Positions 35,750 to 44,103 of a stretch of DNA of 64,000 nt are shown here, piece by piece; positions within the stretch are counted from its first letter, which is position 1, and each line of letters starts with the position of its first letter. Origin of the DNA: Neobacillus sp. OS1-2 (GTDB lineage: Bacteria > Bacillota > Bacilli > Bacillales > Cytobacillaceae); assembly GCF_030915505.1 (NCBI RefSeq), contig NZ_CP133265.1:1178001-1242000 (forward strand), in the 5' to 3' direction. A program made the translations under genes and the position numbers. The notes beneath the pieces are model-generated. The model was not told the origin of the DNA. It was given only the letters and a program-made list of their open reading frames with translations, and searched no databases.

Positions 35750-35777
35750 TTGACAATTTTAGGATTTGTATTAAGAT
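35750..35777 (+). promoter_or_regulatory. Promoter of the winged-helix/nucleotidyltransferase operon
   Basis: TTGACA at 35750-35755, 16-nt spacer, TAAGAT at 35772-35777. The predicted start of transcription falls in the palindrome immediately to the right. The rest of the 334-bp divergent intergenic region (35516-35849) is AT-rich with no coding signal; I could not place a promoter for the leftward operon. Confidence 0.65.
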
Positions 35778-35808
35778 TTATCTGTGTTCAAAACTTGAAC
35801 ACAGATAA
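35778..35808. promoter_or_regulatory. Operator palindrome (14-bp arms)
   Basis: Perfect arms TTATCTGTGTTCAA and TTGAACACAGATAA around a 3-nt centre (AAC), lying on the likely transcription start. Its core GTTCAAAACTTGAAC recurs, with a change at two central positions, at 39985-39999. The first downstream gene begins with a winged-helix domain, so autoregulation is likely. Confidence 0.75.
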
Positions 35809-35849
35809 TATTTATTTAGATTTGATTTCATCTTTAGGGTTGTGATTTT

Positions 35850-36824
35850 TTGTTAGAAAGAGAGTTTAAAATTCTTGGGATTCTCAATAAAAACAGCAGT
35901 TTTAGTCAACGTGAGATTGCTTCTCAAGCAAATGTCTCTGTCGGCACGATTAATTCAATAATAAAACAGCTTGTTAAGGATGGATTTATCTCCGTAAAGA
36001 AAACAGCAAATACTCAACACTACCTTGTTAGTGAAAAAGGTGTATTGTTTTTAGAGAATTATATTAAAGGAAGTCTTAATAGGAAGATTGTTTTCCCAAC
36101 CGATGACCACGGTCACATAAATCAAGCAGTGATATTAGCTGCTGGTGAACGCCTCGATTTTAAAAAGCCTGTTGGATTTCTAAACCTTGGAGAGCATACG
36201 ATTGTTGAGCGAACTATTACATTACTTTATGAATGTGGTATTCAAGATATCGTTATTATTACTGGATACGAAAGTCAATATTATGAAGACCTCGCAAAGC
36301 GACATAAAAAACTTCGACTAATAAAAAATAAGAATTATCGATGGACCGGTACTATGAATTCACTAGCTTTAGCACAGGAATTTATCAAAGATGATTTTAT
36401 CCTCATTGAAAGTGACATCATTTTTGAAAAAAAAGCCCTAGTAGAACTAATCGAAAACAAAAATCGCAATTGCTTGCTTATTACAAACGAAAGTGGCTCA
36501 GAAGACGAGGTTTTTGTTGAAATAAGAGATGGTTTTATTTTTAAAATGTCGAAAGATCGCCATCAATTTAACAAAATAGATGGTGAAGTAATCGGGGTTT
36601 CGAAAATCTCCAAAGATATTTACGAAAAAATGCTCGAAGAATTCAGTACGAATCAGAATCCATATTTTAACTATGAATATGCCTTACTAGACGTCGCTAG
36701 GACATTTAGCATTGGATATACTAAGCTAACGGATTTAATTTGGACTGAAATTGATACAAAATGGCATTATAAAAATTTACTTAATTATATCTATCCGATG
36801 TTACTAAAGAAGGAAAAAGACTAA
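35850..36824 (+). CDS. Winged-helix DNA-binding domain fused to LicC-like nucleotidyltransferase
   Basis: 324 aa, TTG start; AGGG lies 10 nt upstream and no ATG/GTG fits. Residues 1-70 are a MarR-type winged helix (FKILGILNKNSSFSQREIA, QANVSVGTINSIIKQLVKDG, a wing, LVSEKGVLFLENYI). Residues 84-324 are a nucleotidyltransferase of the phosphocholine cytidylyltransferase type (AVILAAGER, IVIITGY, ESDIIF). The usual PK lysine after the glycine loop is replaced (KPVGFLNL). The domain is closely similar to the N-terminal domain of the next gene, so one arose by duplication. Expected role: a repressor that senses CTP or a phospho-base and binds the operator upstream; enzymatic activity is uncertain. 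Similar in idea to NadR or BirA. Confidence 0.85.
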   Translation: MLEREFKILGILNKNSSFSQREIASQANVSVGTINSIIKQLVKDGFISVKKTANTQHYLVSEKGVLFLENYIKGSLNRKIVFPTDDHGHINQAVILAAGERLDFKKPVGFLNLGEHTIVERTITLLYECGIQDIVIITGYESQYYEDLAKRHKKLRLIKNKNYRWTGTMNSLALAQEFIKDDFILIESDIIFEKKALVELIENKNRNCLLITNESGSEDEVFVEIRDGFIFKMSKDRHQFNKIDGEVIGVSKISKDIYEKMLEEFSTNQNPYFNYEYALLDVARTFSIGYTKLTDLIWTEIDTKWHYKNLLNYIYPMLLKKEKD

Positions 36825-36839
36825 AGGAGGCTGACCCAC

Positions 36840-38450
36840 TTGAGTCAAGTTAAACAGGCAGTGATTTTAGCTGCAGGTGAACGAAAATCTTTTTCAATTC
36901 CTGTTGGCTTTTTAGAATTAGAGGAAAGTACCATTATTGAAAGAATCATTACCATTTTAAACGCAAACGGTATTGATCAAATTACCATTACAACCGGTTA
37001 TAAAAAGGAATTCTACGAAGAACTTGCTAAAAAGAGAAACGTCAATTTAGTTTATTGTGATAAATACAAGTGGACAGGTACAATGAATTCCCTTGCACTT
37101 GCAGCGGACTATATTGATGGTGATTTTCTCTTAATTGAAAGTGACATGGTTTTTGAGGAAAGAGCCATTACCTATCTGTTGAATCATCCGAACAGGAACT
37201 GTATGTTGCTCACCAGTGAATCAGGTTCAGGTGACGAAGCCTTAGTTGAAATTAGAAACGATTATCTTCACCGAATTTCTAAGGATATCCACCAACTAAA
37301 TAAAATTGACGGTGAGTTCATTGGACTTTCGAAAATTTCATTAGAAGCCTATCGGCAAATGATTGAGGACTTCAAGTATAACAAAAATCCATATTTCTAT
37401 TATGAATATGCTCTTTTAAATATTATCAATAAACACAATATTGGCTATGAAAAAGTGGACGATTTAGTGTGGAGCGAAATTGATACTGTTGAACACTACA
37501 ACAATCTAAAATATATGGTTTACCCAAAACTTAAGCGAAAAGAAATGGAAGTAAGGAAAAAGTATGTCCAAGAGTTACTCTCTGAAGCATTAGATATACA
37601 GCCCCAATTTATACGAAATATCGAAAAATTGGGCGGCTTAACCAATAACAACTATAAGGTAAAAATCAACGACAATGAGTATGTTGCAAGAGTTCCTGGA
37701 ACAGGTACGGAAAAAATAATTGACAGACTGAACGAAAAGATTAATTCATCGATTGCCTACAAGGTTGGGCTTGATAGCCGATCCATTTATTTTAATGAAT
37801 TTACAGGCTTAAAAATTGTCGATTTTATCGAAAACGCTGAAACATTAAATCCCACTACAGCAAAACGAGAAGACAATATGGAACTAATTGCAAACGTGCT
37901 AAAAACTCTTCACACGAGCGGAGAAAAATTCCAAGAGGATTTTGATCCTTTTGTGGGGACGGAATACTATGAGAGAGTTCTATTAGAAGCGAATGGCATG
38001 TTATATGATGATTACTTGGATTTGAAAGAAATATTTATGCCTTTAAAAGAGGAGCTAAACCATCTGGGGATTGTGAATGTACCGGGTCACCTTGATGCCC
38101 TTCCGGAAAATTTCATTAAGAGCGGGGAAGACAAGCTTTATTTAATTGATTGGGAATACAGCGGAAATTATGACAATTTATATGATGTTGCCGCGGTTTC
38201 GCTTGAGTGCAGCTATACAGAGGATGAAGAGGAATTATTCTTTAAAAAGTATTTTGGTAATAATCCTACCGAACAAGAAAGAAGGAAAATAGAAATCCAC
38301 AAAATAATGCAGGATATGTATTGGAGTATTTGGAGTGCCGCGAAAGTCGCAATGGGAGACCCTTACCTTGCTGATTATACACTTGACCGCTATAACAGAG
38401 GGAAAGCGAATTTGTCGAAATACATGAAGACGACTGCTTTATCACAATAA
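36840..38450 (+). CDS. Bifunctional nucleotidyltransferase-choline/ethanolamine kinase (LicC-LicA-like fusion)
   Basis: 536 aa, TTG start with AAAGGAGG 9 nt upstream. Residues 1-235 are a LicC-like nucleotidyltransferase (AVILAAGER, TITTGYKKEFYEEL, KWTGTMNSLALA, ESDMVF); like its neighbour it has PVGFLEL instead of the usual PK. Residues about 245-530 are a choline/ethanolamine-kinase domain: GGLTNNNYKV, the catalytic loop GHLDALPENF (HxDxxxxN) and the metal motif LIDWEYSG. It would phosphorylate an amino alcohol and link it to CMP, giving CDP-choline or CDP-ethanolamine. Located 15 bp after the regulator gene and 44 bp before the EutH gene, which points to ethanolamine. Confidence 0.88.
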   Translation: MSQVKQAVILAAGERKSFSIPVGFLELEESTIIERIITILNANGIDQITITTGYKKEFYEELAKKRNVNLVYCDKYKWTGTMNSLALAADYIDGDFLLIESDMVFEERAITYLLNHPNRNCMLLTSESGSGDEALVEIRNDYLHRISKDIHQLNKIDGEFIGLSKISLEAYRQMIEDFKYNKNPYFYYEYALLNIINKHNIGYEKVDDLVWSEIDTVEHYNNLKYMVYPKLKRKEMEVRKKYVQELLSEALDIQPQFIRNIEKLGGLTNNNYKVKINDNEYVARVPGTGTEKIIDRLNEKINSSIAYKVGLDSRSIYFNEFTGLKIVDFIENAETLNPTTAKREDNMELIANVLKTLHTSGEKFQEDFDPFVGTEYYERVLLEANGMLYDDYLDLKEIFMPLKEELNHLGIVNVPGHLDALPENFIKSGEDKLYLIDWEYSGNYDNLYDVAAVSLECSYTEDEEELFFKKYFGNNPTEQERRKIEIHKIMQDMYWSIWSAAKVAMGDPYLADYTLDRYNRGKANLSKYMKTTALSQ

Positions 38451-38494
38451 AAGATAGTTTTTGCTAAAAATACAAAGAAATGTGTGGTGGTAAA

Positions 38495-39757
38495 ATGGGT
38501 ATTATCGGAAATATCGTCATTTATATTATAATGGCTTCAGCAGTAATTGGAGCCATAGCAGCGATCCGCAATGATGAGGACGGCATCGGAAAAGAATTCA
38601 TCCAAGGACTATATTCTATTGGCCCAATATTTGTACCGGTTGCCGGTATTATGGCATCCGTTCCATATCTGTCACAATTTATCAGTAAGGTGTTTGGACC
38701 GGCTTTCGGTGCCATTGGCGCGGACCCGGCAATCGCTGCAACCACGTTCATTGCTGTCGATATGGGCGGGTATCAACTTGCCGATGTACTTGCCGGGTCA
38801 AGAGACAGTTGGATTATGGCGATGATCATCGGGTTTATGGCAGGTGCTACCATCGTTTTCAGCATCCCTGTTGGTTTAACAATGCTCGAAAAACGTGATC
38901 ATAAATATATGGCACTAGGCGTGATGTCAGGTATCCTTAGTGTTCCGCTTGGAGTTTTTATCAGTAGCATCATGATGAAAGTAACTAGCACGAAAGTCCG
39001 GGGGGAAGTATCGACAAATTCAGCATCAACGCACATCTTTAACCCTGAATTAGGTACTTTATTATTGAACTTATTACCACTCATAATCGTAGTTATTTTG
39101 ATTGCCTTAGGTCTGCGTTTAATACCCGACAAAATGATAAAGGGATTTATGTGGTTCGGCAGGTTAATGGATATCGGAATAAAACTTGTCCTAGTATTTT
39201 CTATAGTAGAGTATTTTACAGGTATCTTCAGTAAAACATTAGGTGCTTGGGGTTTTGACCCGATTATTGCCGATTCGAAAGATCAGTTCCGTGCCCTGGA
39301 GGTGGCCGGATATATTGGCATTATGCTTGCGGGTGCTTTCCCGATGGTCTATATGATTCGGAAGTATTTGGCGAAACCGCTTGAAATAATTGGCGGTAAA
39401 ATCGGCTTAAGCCCTGAGGGCAGCGCCGGCATACTAGCAGCAGCAGCAAATATTTTAGCCATGTTTAATCTGATTAAACACATGAGACCAAAGGATAAGG
39501 TCATCTGCATTTCTTTTTCCGTTACTTCTGCTTTTCTGATTGGTGATCATTTAGCCTTTACAGCAAATTTTCAACCAAATATGATCTTGCCTGTTATGGT
39601 TGGAAAACTTAGCGGCGGCATCATTGCGATTATCCTTGCCTATTGGATTTCCGTTCCTAAAGCTTTAGAGCTTGAAAAAATTGATCGTGAAAATGGAGTA
39701 ATTGGCAAAGAAGAATACCTTAAAAAGGTGCCATCCAAATATAAGAAGGCATTATAA
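38495..39757 (+). CDS. eutH: EutH-type ethanolamine permease
   Basis: 420 aa from ATG 38495, with GGTGG just upstream; an ATG at 38480 has no ribosome site. About 11 hydrophobic helices. The conserved EutH pattern is clear: AVDMGGYQLADVLAG, GATIVFSIPVGLTMLEKRDHKYMALG, then ILSVPLGVFISSI, GHxAFTANF-like GDHLAFTANFQPN near the end. EutH imports ethanolamine. No other eut catabolic genes (ammonia lyase, microcompartment shell) are nearby; instead it is the third gene of an operon with a kinase-cytidylyltransferase, so import for surface decoration is the likely purpose. Ends before a strong terminator. Confidence 0.9.
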   Translation: MGIIGNIVIYIIMASAVIGAIAAIRNDEDGIGKEFIQGLYSIGPIFVPVAGIMASVPYLSQFISKVFGPAFGAIGADPAIAATTFIAVDMGGYQLADVLAGSRDSWIMAMIIGFMAGATIVFSIPVGLTMLEKRDHKYMALGVMSGILSVPLGVFISSIMMKVTSTKVRGEVSTNSASTHIFNPELGTLLLNLLPLIIVVILIALGLRLIPDKMIKGFMWFGRLMDIGIKLVLVFSIVEYFTGIFSKTLGAWGFDPIIADSKDQFRALEVAGYIGIMLAGAFPMVYMIRKYLAKPLEIIGGKIGLSPEGSAGILAAAANILAMFNLIKHMRPKDKVICISFSVTSAFLIGDHLAFTANFQPNMILPVMVGKLSGGIIAIILAYWISVPKALELEKIDRENGVIGKEEYLKKVPSKYKKAL

Positions 39758-39780
39758 AGTTAAACTTCTATTTAGCCTTT

Positions 39781-39826
39781 AAAAGGAAGTGGAGGAAAAC
39801 GATCGTTTCCCTCCACTTCCTTTTTT
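39781..39826 (+). terminator. Terminator after eutH
   Basis: AAAAGGAAGTGGAGG pairs with CCTCCACTTCCTTTT, with an extended inner AAACGATCGTTT palindrome, and is followed by T6. Very strong. Confidence 0.93.
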
Positions 39827-39982
39827 GTTTTACGATTTTTCTCTACAGGAAATTTATTGTTCAAAAATCGAATGGAAAGATAACCCATTCCATTGTTAAC
39901 CAGAGGATATTACTTTATATATTTAATAGAGATTTAATTAAGATAACTATTTACAATTAATGGGCCGATTGTTATGATAATA

Positions 39983-40001
39983 TTGTTCAAAATATGAACA
40001 A
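39983..40001. promoter_or_regulatory. Second operator of the same type
   Basis: TTGTTCA-AAATA-TGAACAA. The 15-nt core GTTCAAAATATGAAC equals the core of the palindrome at 35786-35800 except at two central bases. It lies 83 bp before the nucleotidyltransferase-PLP gene, just upstream of a TATAAT-like hexamer (40015-40020). The rest of the 326-bp gap after eutH is AT-rich and shows nothing else. Confidence 0.7.
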
Positions 40002-40083
40002 CTAAAATGATATATATAATATAACTTAAAATCTAAATGGTTATAAGTAAAAGCTACTATACTTTTAAAAAGGGATGAAGAAG

Positions 40084-41940
40084 ATGCAATCCATAATTTT
40101 AGCAGCCGGAATGGGGAAAAGGCTTAAAGAGTTAACGAATAATAATACAAAGTGCATGGTGAAAGTTAACGAAGTAACGATGATTGAAAGAACACTCAAA
40201 CAACTTGATCGCTTACATTTGTCCAAGATTGTCATTGTTGTAGGTTACAAAGGTGATGAATTAATCGATTTTATTTCTACTTTACATATAGAAACACCGA
40301 TCGACTATGTCCACAATGATATATATGATAAATCAAACAATATCTATTCACTATTTTTGGCCAAGGATTACCTACTAAAGGAAGATACACTATTACTCGA
40401 ATCAGACTTGATTTTTGAAGATGCGGTTTTAAACAAAATTGTGGAAGATCCGTATCCTAGTCTTGCTCTTGTTGCGAAATACGAAAGTTGGATGGATGGT
40501 ACGGTTGTTACGCTTGATGGGGATAACAATATAAAAAACTTTTTAGGTAAAAAGGATTTTAACTATGAGGATATTCAAAACTATTATAAAACAGTCAATA
40601 TCTATAAGTTTAGCAAAGAATTTTCTACCACCCATTATGTACCTTTCCTAGAAGCCTATAGTAAAGCGCTTGGGAATAACGAGTATTATGAACAGGTGCT
40701 AAAGGTTATCACCTTATTAGATAAACCTGAAATTAAAGCAAGTATCCTTGGCGATGAGTCTTGGTATGAAATAGATGATGTCCAGGATCTTGACATTGCC
40801 GAATCCATTTTCACTACTTCTGCTGAAGACAAGCTGAAAAAAATCTCGAGTAGGTATGGCGGTTACTGGAGATATCCGGGTTTGATAGACTTTTGCTATC
40901 TGGTTAATCCCTTCTATCCATCACCAAGATTACTCGATGAAATCAAAGCTAATTTTGATCGCTTAGTGATCGATTACCCGTCAGGAATGGGTGTCAACAG
41001 TTTGTTGGCTGCAAAATATTTCGGATTAAAAAAGGAACATGTGGTTGTCGGGAATGGTGCGGCAGAGCTTATTAAATCATTAATGGAAAGGCTTCCAGGT
41101 AAAATAGGCATGGCTAATCCGACGTTTGAGGAGTATCCAAACCGTAAGCGCCCGGAAGATGTTGTTCCGTTTTATCCTACTAACAACAATTATTCTTATA
41201 CAGCTTCTGACTTAATTGATTTTTATGAGGATAAGGACATATCGGTTCTGCTGTTGATCAATCCGGATAATCCATCCGGGAACTATATTGAAAAAGCGGA
41301 TGTCCTGCACCTTGCTAGATGGGCTGAAAATAAGGGAATTACGTTTATTGTCGATGAGTCTTTTGTGGATTTCGCGGATGAGGAAGCAGCGACTCTATTA
41401 GATGGGACTGTATTAAACAGCTATCCAAAACTTATTGTCATAAAGAGTATTTCAAAATCTTATGGCGTACCGGGACTTCGCCTAGGAGTACTTGCTGCAC
41501 ATGACCAGGAGCTTATTGACTTTATAAAGAAGGATGTTGCTATTTGGAATATCAATTCCTTCGGAGAATTTTATATGCAAATTTTTGAAAAGTATAAGAG
41601 TGACTATGAAACGGCGATGAGAAGGTTTAAAGAGGTCAGAAGGAAATATGTGAAGGATCTTGCAAGTGTTCAAAACCTACGCGTTATCCCGTCACAGGCA
41701 AACTATGTCATGTGTGAAGTTCTTGGGTCCCATACAGCCAAGGGGCTAACGGAAGTGCTTCTTGCTAAGAATAATTTATTCATAAAGGATTTATCGCAAA
41801 AGAACGGATTCGATGGAGAATATATTCGGATCGCCGTTAAACGACCTGAGGAAAACGAAAAAATGGTGAATGCCTTAAAGGTAATATTGGGTTCTGAAGA
41901 TATTGTTGAATCTAAACCAGCCGAGATGCTAGTCGAATAA
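40084..41940 (+). CDS. Bifunctional nucleotidyltransferase and PLP-dependent (CobD/HisC-like) enzyme
   Basis: 618 aa from ATG 40084; AAAGGG is 9 nt upstream and abuts the ATG at 40075, which is therefore unlikely. Residues 1-245 are a LicC-like cytidylyltransferase with the standard loop (ILAAGMGKRLKEL, TKCMVKV, LESDLIFED, WYEIDDVQDL). Residues about 255-605 are a fold-type I PLP enzyme near HisC/CobD: VGNGAAELI, NPDNPSGNY, DESFVDF, the PLP lysine in SISKSYGVPGLR (K458) and a C-terminal IRIAVKRPEEN. Relatives include histidinol-phosphate aminotransferase, threonine-phosphate decarboxylase and a Campylobacter capsule serine-phosphate decarboxylase. Proposed reaction: phosphoserine to phosphoethanolamine, then CDP-ethanolamine. 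An aminotransferase role cannot be excluded. Confidence 0.85.
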   Translation: MQSIILAAGMGKRLKELTNNNTKCMVKVNEVTMIERTLKQLDRLHLSKIVIVVGYKGDELIDFISTLHIETPIDYVHNDIYDKSNNIYSLFLAKDYLLKEDTLLLESDLIFEDAVLNKIVEDPYPSLALVAKYESWMDGTVVTLDGDNNIKNFLGKKDFNYEDIQNYYKTVNIYKFSKEFSTTHYVPFLEAYSKALGNNEYYEQVLKVITLLDKPEIKASILGDESWYEIDDVQDLDIAESIFTTSAEDKLKKISSRYGGYWRYPGLIDFCYLVNPFYPSPRLLDEIKANFDRLVIDYPSGMGVNSLLAAKYFGLKKEHVVVGNGAAELIKSLMERLPGKIGMANPTFEEYPNRKRPEDVVPFYPTNNNYSYTASDLIDFYEDKDISVLLLINPDNPSGNYIEKADVLHLARWAENKGITFIVDESFVDFADEEAATLLDGTVLNSYPKLIVIKSISKSYGVPGLRLGVLAAHDQELIDFIKKDVAIWNINSFGEFYMQIFEKYKSDYETAMRRFKEVRRKYVKDLASVQNLRVIPSQANYVMCEVLGSHTAKGLTEVLLAKNNLFIKDLSQKNGFDGEYIRIAVKRPEENEKMVNALKVILGSEDIVESKPAEMLVE

Positions 41941-41967
41941 AATCAGCATTCAATGTAGGTGGAAAAT

Positions 41968-43014
41968 ATGGAAATTAAGTTACTTGAAAAATCATATCTT
42001 AATGTGAGTGGTAAATTATATGATTCTGAATTCATTAATTTAACTAATATTAAAGATAATAGAATTGCCCTTGATGAAAGCACTCTTTTTCTTAATGAAA
42101 AGGAAAAGGAATTATTAAATATCCAGCCCATTATGAATTTTAATGATGCAGTATATGTATTTAAATATGAGAATATCTATGGCATGATCTGTGATGTCCC
42201 GATTACGGAGTATCACAGCGGCAGAATCAAGTGCCATGAATTGGTCATACCTGATATTGTTCAAGGAATGCTCAGTAACCTCCACGGGTATAACTGTGAG
42301 GCTGCTCCTATTCTGCTTGGGCATGGGAAAAGGGTGGACTATGAATCTTATATTCATGAGCTGAAATTTACTGAGAACTTTGTGCTGGATGGGATAGAAA
42401 TATTTGTATTTTGCGGGGAAGAAGCGAGGAAAATTATAGAGGAATTTTCAGATGAAGAAAATTTGTATGTGGCTGATGGGCATCACCGATTATATACAAC
42501 TTCGCTGGCTAGCTTTAAGAATTCCGTTCTGTCCTGCTTAATCAGTTTCGACTATTTGGATATTTTGCCCATCCATCGGGTAATTCCACATGTCGATGCC
42601 CAATTATTCGAAAAGGCCAAGGAGTTTATTTTTAAAAAATTTGAGATTATGCCGGAAGATACACCACTTTCAAAAGGGAAAATTCGGATTGAATATGATG
42701 AGGAAAAATTTGTAGTCAATCTCATCGACCTGAATTCTGATGCCTTTTGGAATAATGATATTTACCGGTTAAATACGCAAATCATTTCCCAAGCTTTCCG
42801 TATCTTTGATACTAACAGCTTAAGATATCTTTCTGATTCAGAATTTATCAAGTATAAACAAGATGCAATGAAAAATGATGTTTTAATTGAAACTTACCCA
42901 GTGGACAATGAGGAATTTGTGGAATGCGCTGATAACAATTGCATCATGCCGCCAAAATCAACATGGTTTTCACCAAAGTTTCCATCGTTTTTAATTTTTA
43001 AGCAGTATAAATAA
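41968..43014 (+). CDS. DUF1015-family protein, possible serine kinase
   Basis: 348 aa from ATG 41968 with AGGTGG 5 nt upstream; a GTG at 41959 overlaps that site. The DUF1015 hallmark is the VADGHHRLYTT motif near residue 170, followed by LSCLISFDYLDILPIHRVIP. The GHHR-type loop recalls the ParB/sulfiredoxin-related serine kinases SbnI and SerK, and the DUF1015 family has often been suspected of similar chemistry; I cannot test this here. It lies 27 bp after the nucleotidyltransferase-PLP gene in the same operon. If it makes phosphoserine, it supplies the substrate for the PLP domain. Ends at a strong terminator. Confidence 0.78.
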   Translation: MEIKLLEKSYLNVSGKLYDSEFINLTNIKDNRIALDESTLFLNEKEKELLNIQPIMNFNDAVYVFKYENIYGMICDVPITEYHSGRIKCHELVIPDIVQGMLSNLHGYNCEAAPILLGHGKRVDYESYIHELKFTENFVLDGIEIFVFCGEEARKIIEEFSDEENLYVADGHHRLYTTSLASFKNSVLSCLISFDYLDILPIHRVIPHVDAQLFEKAKEFIFKKFEIMPEDTPLSKGKIRIEYDEEKFVVNLIDLNSDAFWNNDIYRLNTQIISQAFRIFDTNSLRYLSDSEFIKYKQDAMKNDVLIETYPVDNEEFVECADNNCIMPPKSTWFSPKFPSFLIFKQYK

Positions 43015-43042
43015 TTTCACGAACGGTCCAATAAGAAAAAAT

Positions 43043-43084
43043 CGACCCACTCTCCTTTTTTGAGAAGAGTGGGTCGGTTTTTTC
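43043..43084 (+). terminator. Terminator after the DUF1015 gene
   Basis: CGACCCACTCT pairs with AGAGTGGGTCG, flanked by A6 and followed by a T-run; strong and usable in both directions. Confidence 0.93.
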
Positions 43085-43406
43085 TTATATTCAGTTCCTT
43101 TGACTCCTCATAAAAATAATCACCTACTAGAGATTTTGCAAGGTACTGATAATGTTCTGATTTATTCGTTATGCGAGAATTGCAGTATTGTTTCAATTTC
43201 TACGCCATTATTTTCACCCTTTTCAATGAATGTTTGAAATTGTAGACATTGGACTTAAGCTTATGATAGTATTTTCGATTATGGAATGCTTCACTGAATT
43301 CTTAATCAAGCTTTAAAAGTAAGAAGGCATTGTAGTGAGAAATATGTCAGTGGGTATAATAATTATTATAATAAATTTATTAAATGATTTTCAGAAAGGT
43401 GACATA
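43085..43406. other. Intergenic region before licC
   Basis: AT-rich and without a coding signal. A TATAAT at 43355-43360 with a weak TTGTAG 19 nt upstream is the only promoter candidate for licC. No copy of the GTTCA/TGAAC palindrome is present, so this gene may be outside that control. Confidence 0.45.
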
Positions 43407-44096
43407 ATGAGAGCAATTATTCTAGCTGCAGGTATGGGAACAAGACTTAGACCGTTGACAAATGATACACCCAAATCGTTAGTAAAAGTCGCAGGTGAAC
43501 CCATGGCTGAAAGACAAATAAGATTTCTAAAAGAAAAAGGGATCCATGAGATTATTGTTGTGACAGGCTACCTACACGAAAAATTCGAGTATTTAAAGGA
43601 AAAATATGGTGTTACCCTTATTCACAATGATAAATATCATTTGTATAACAACATTTATACGATGTATCTTGTAAGGGAGTATCTTCAGGATTCCTATGTA
43701 AACGATGCCGATGTTTTCTTAACCTCTAATTTCTTAAGAAATGATTTGCAGCATTCTGCCTTCTTTGGCGGAATTAAACACAATTTTAAGCAAGAGTGGA
43801 TTTTAAAATATGATGAAAACGACTGGATTCAAGATGTGATTGTCGCTGATGGTACTGATTACATTAATTCCGGCATTACTTATTGGACGAAGGAAGATGG
43901 GCTATTACTAAAGAGGAAGCTTGAGGAAGCTATTGAAGACGGACATTTCAAGGATTTATATTGGGATAATATCGTTCAGGCCAATATCCCTAATCTTCAT
44001 GTAAAGATTTCAAAAATCAACACAAACGACTGGTTTGAAATTGATTCCCTTGAAGATTACAAAAAGGCCAATCAATTTCTTCAAACAAAGGCTTAA
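43407..44096 (+). CDS. licC: Choline/ethanolamine-phosphate cytidylyltransferase (LicC)
   Basis: 229 aa, the size of pneumococcal LicC. ATG 43407 has AGAAAGGTGA upstream; a GTG at 43335 would add a non-homologous Ile-rich leader. Motifs: ILAAGMGTRLRPLTNDTPKSLVKV (split: glycine loop plus PK lysine), FLKEKGIHEIIVVTGYLHEKF, HNDKYHLYNNIYTMYLV, DADVFL, LYWDNIV and WFEIDSLEDY. It couples CTP with a phospho-base to give the CDP derivative used to decorate teichoic or other surface polymers. Two other genes with such domains in this block have diverged loops; this one is canonical. No LicD transferase is visible in the window. Confidence 0.9.
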   Translation: MRAIILAAGMGTRLRPLTNDTPKSLVKVAGEPMAERQIRFLKEKGIHEIIVVTGYLHEKFEYLKEKYGVTLIHNDKYHLYNNIYTMYLVREYLQDSYVNDADVFLTSNFLRNDLQHSAFFGGIKHNFKQEWILKYDENDWIQDVIVADGTDYINSGITYWTKEDGLLLKRKLEEAIEDGHFKDLYWDNIVQANIPNLHVKISKINTNDWFEIDSLEDYKKANQFLQTKA

Positions 44097-44103
44097 TAAA
44101 TGC

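Noticed and set aside
39850..39875. A third GTTCA/TGAAC operator (GTTCAAAAATCGAAT)
   Set aside because: Only the left half matches; the right half is incomplete, so I did not call it a site.
40084..41940. Naming the fusion PntC (aminoethylphosphonate cytidylyltransferase-transaminase)
   Set aside because: PntC fusions carry a PhnW-like class V transaminase; here the PLP domain is HisC/CobD-like and no PEP mutase gene is near.
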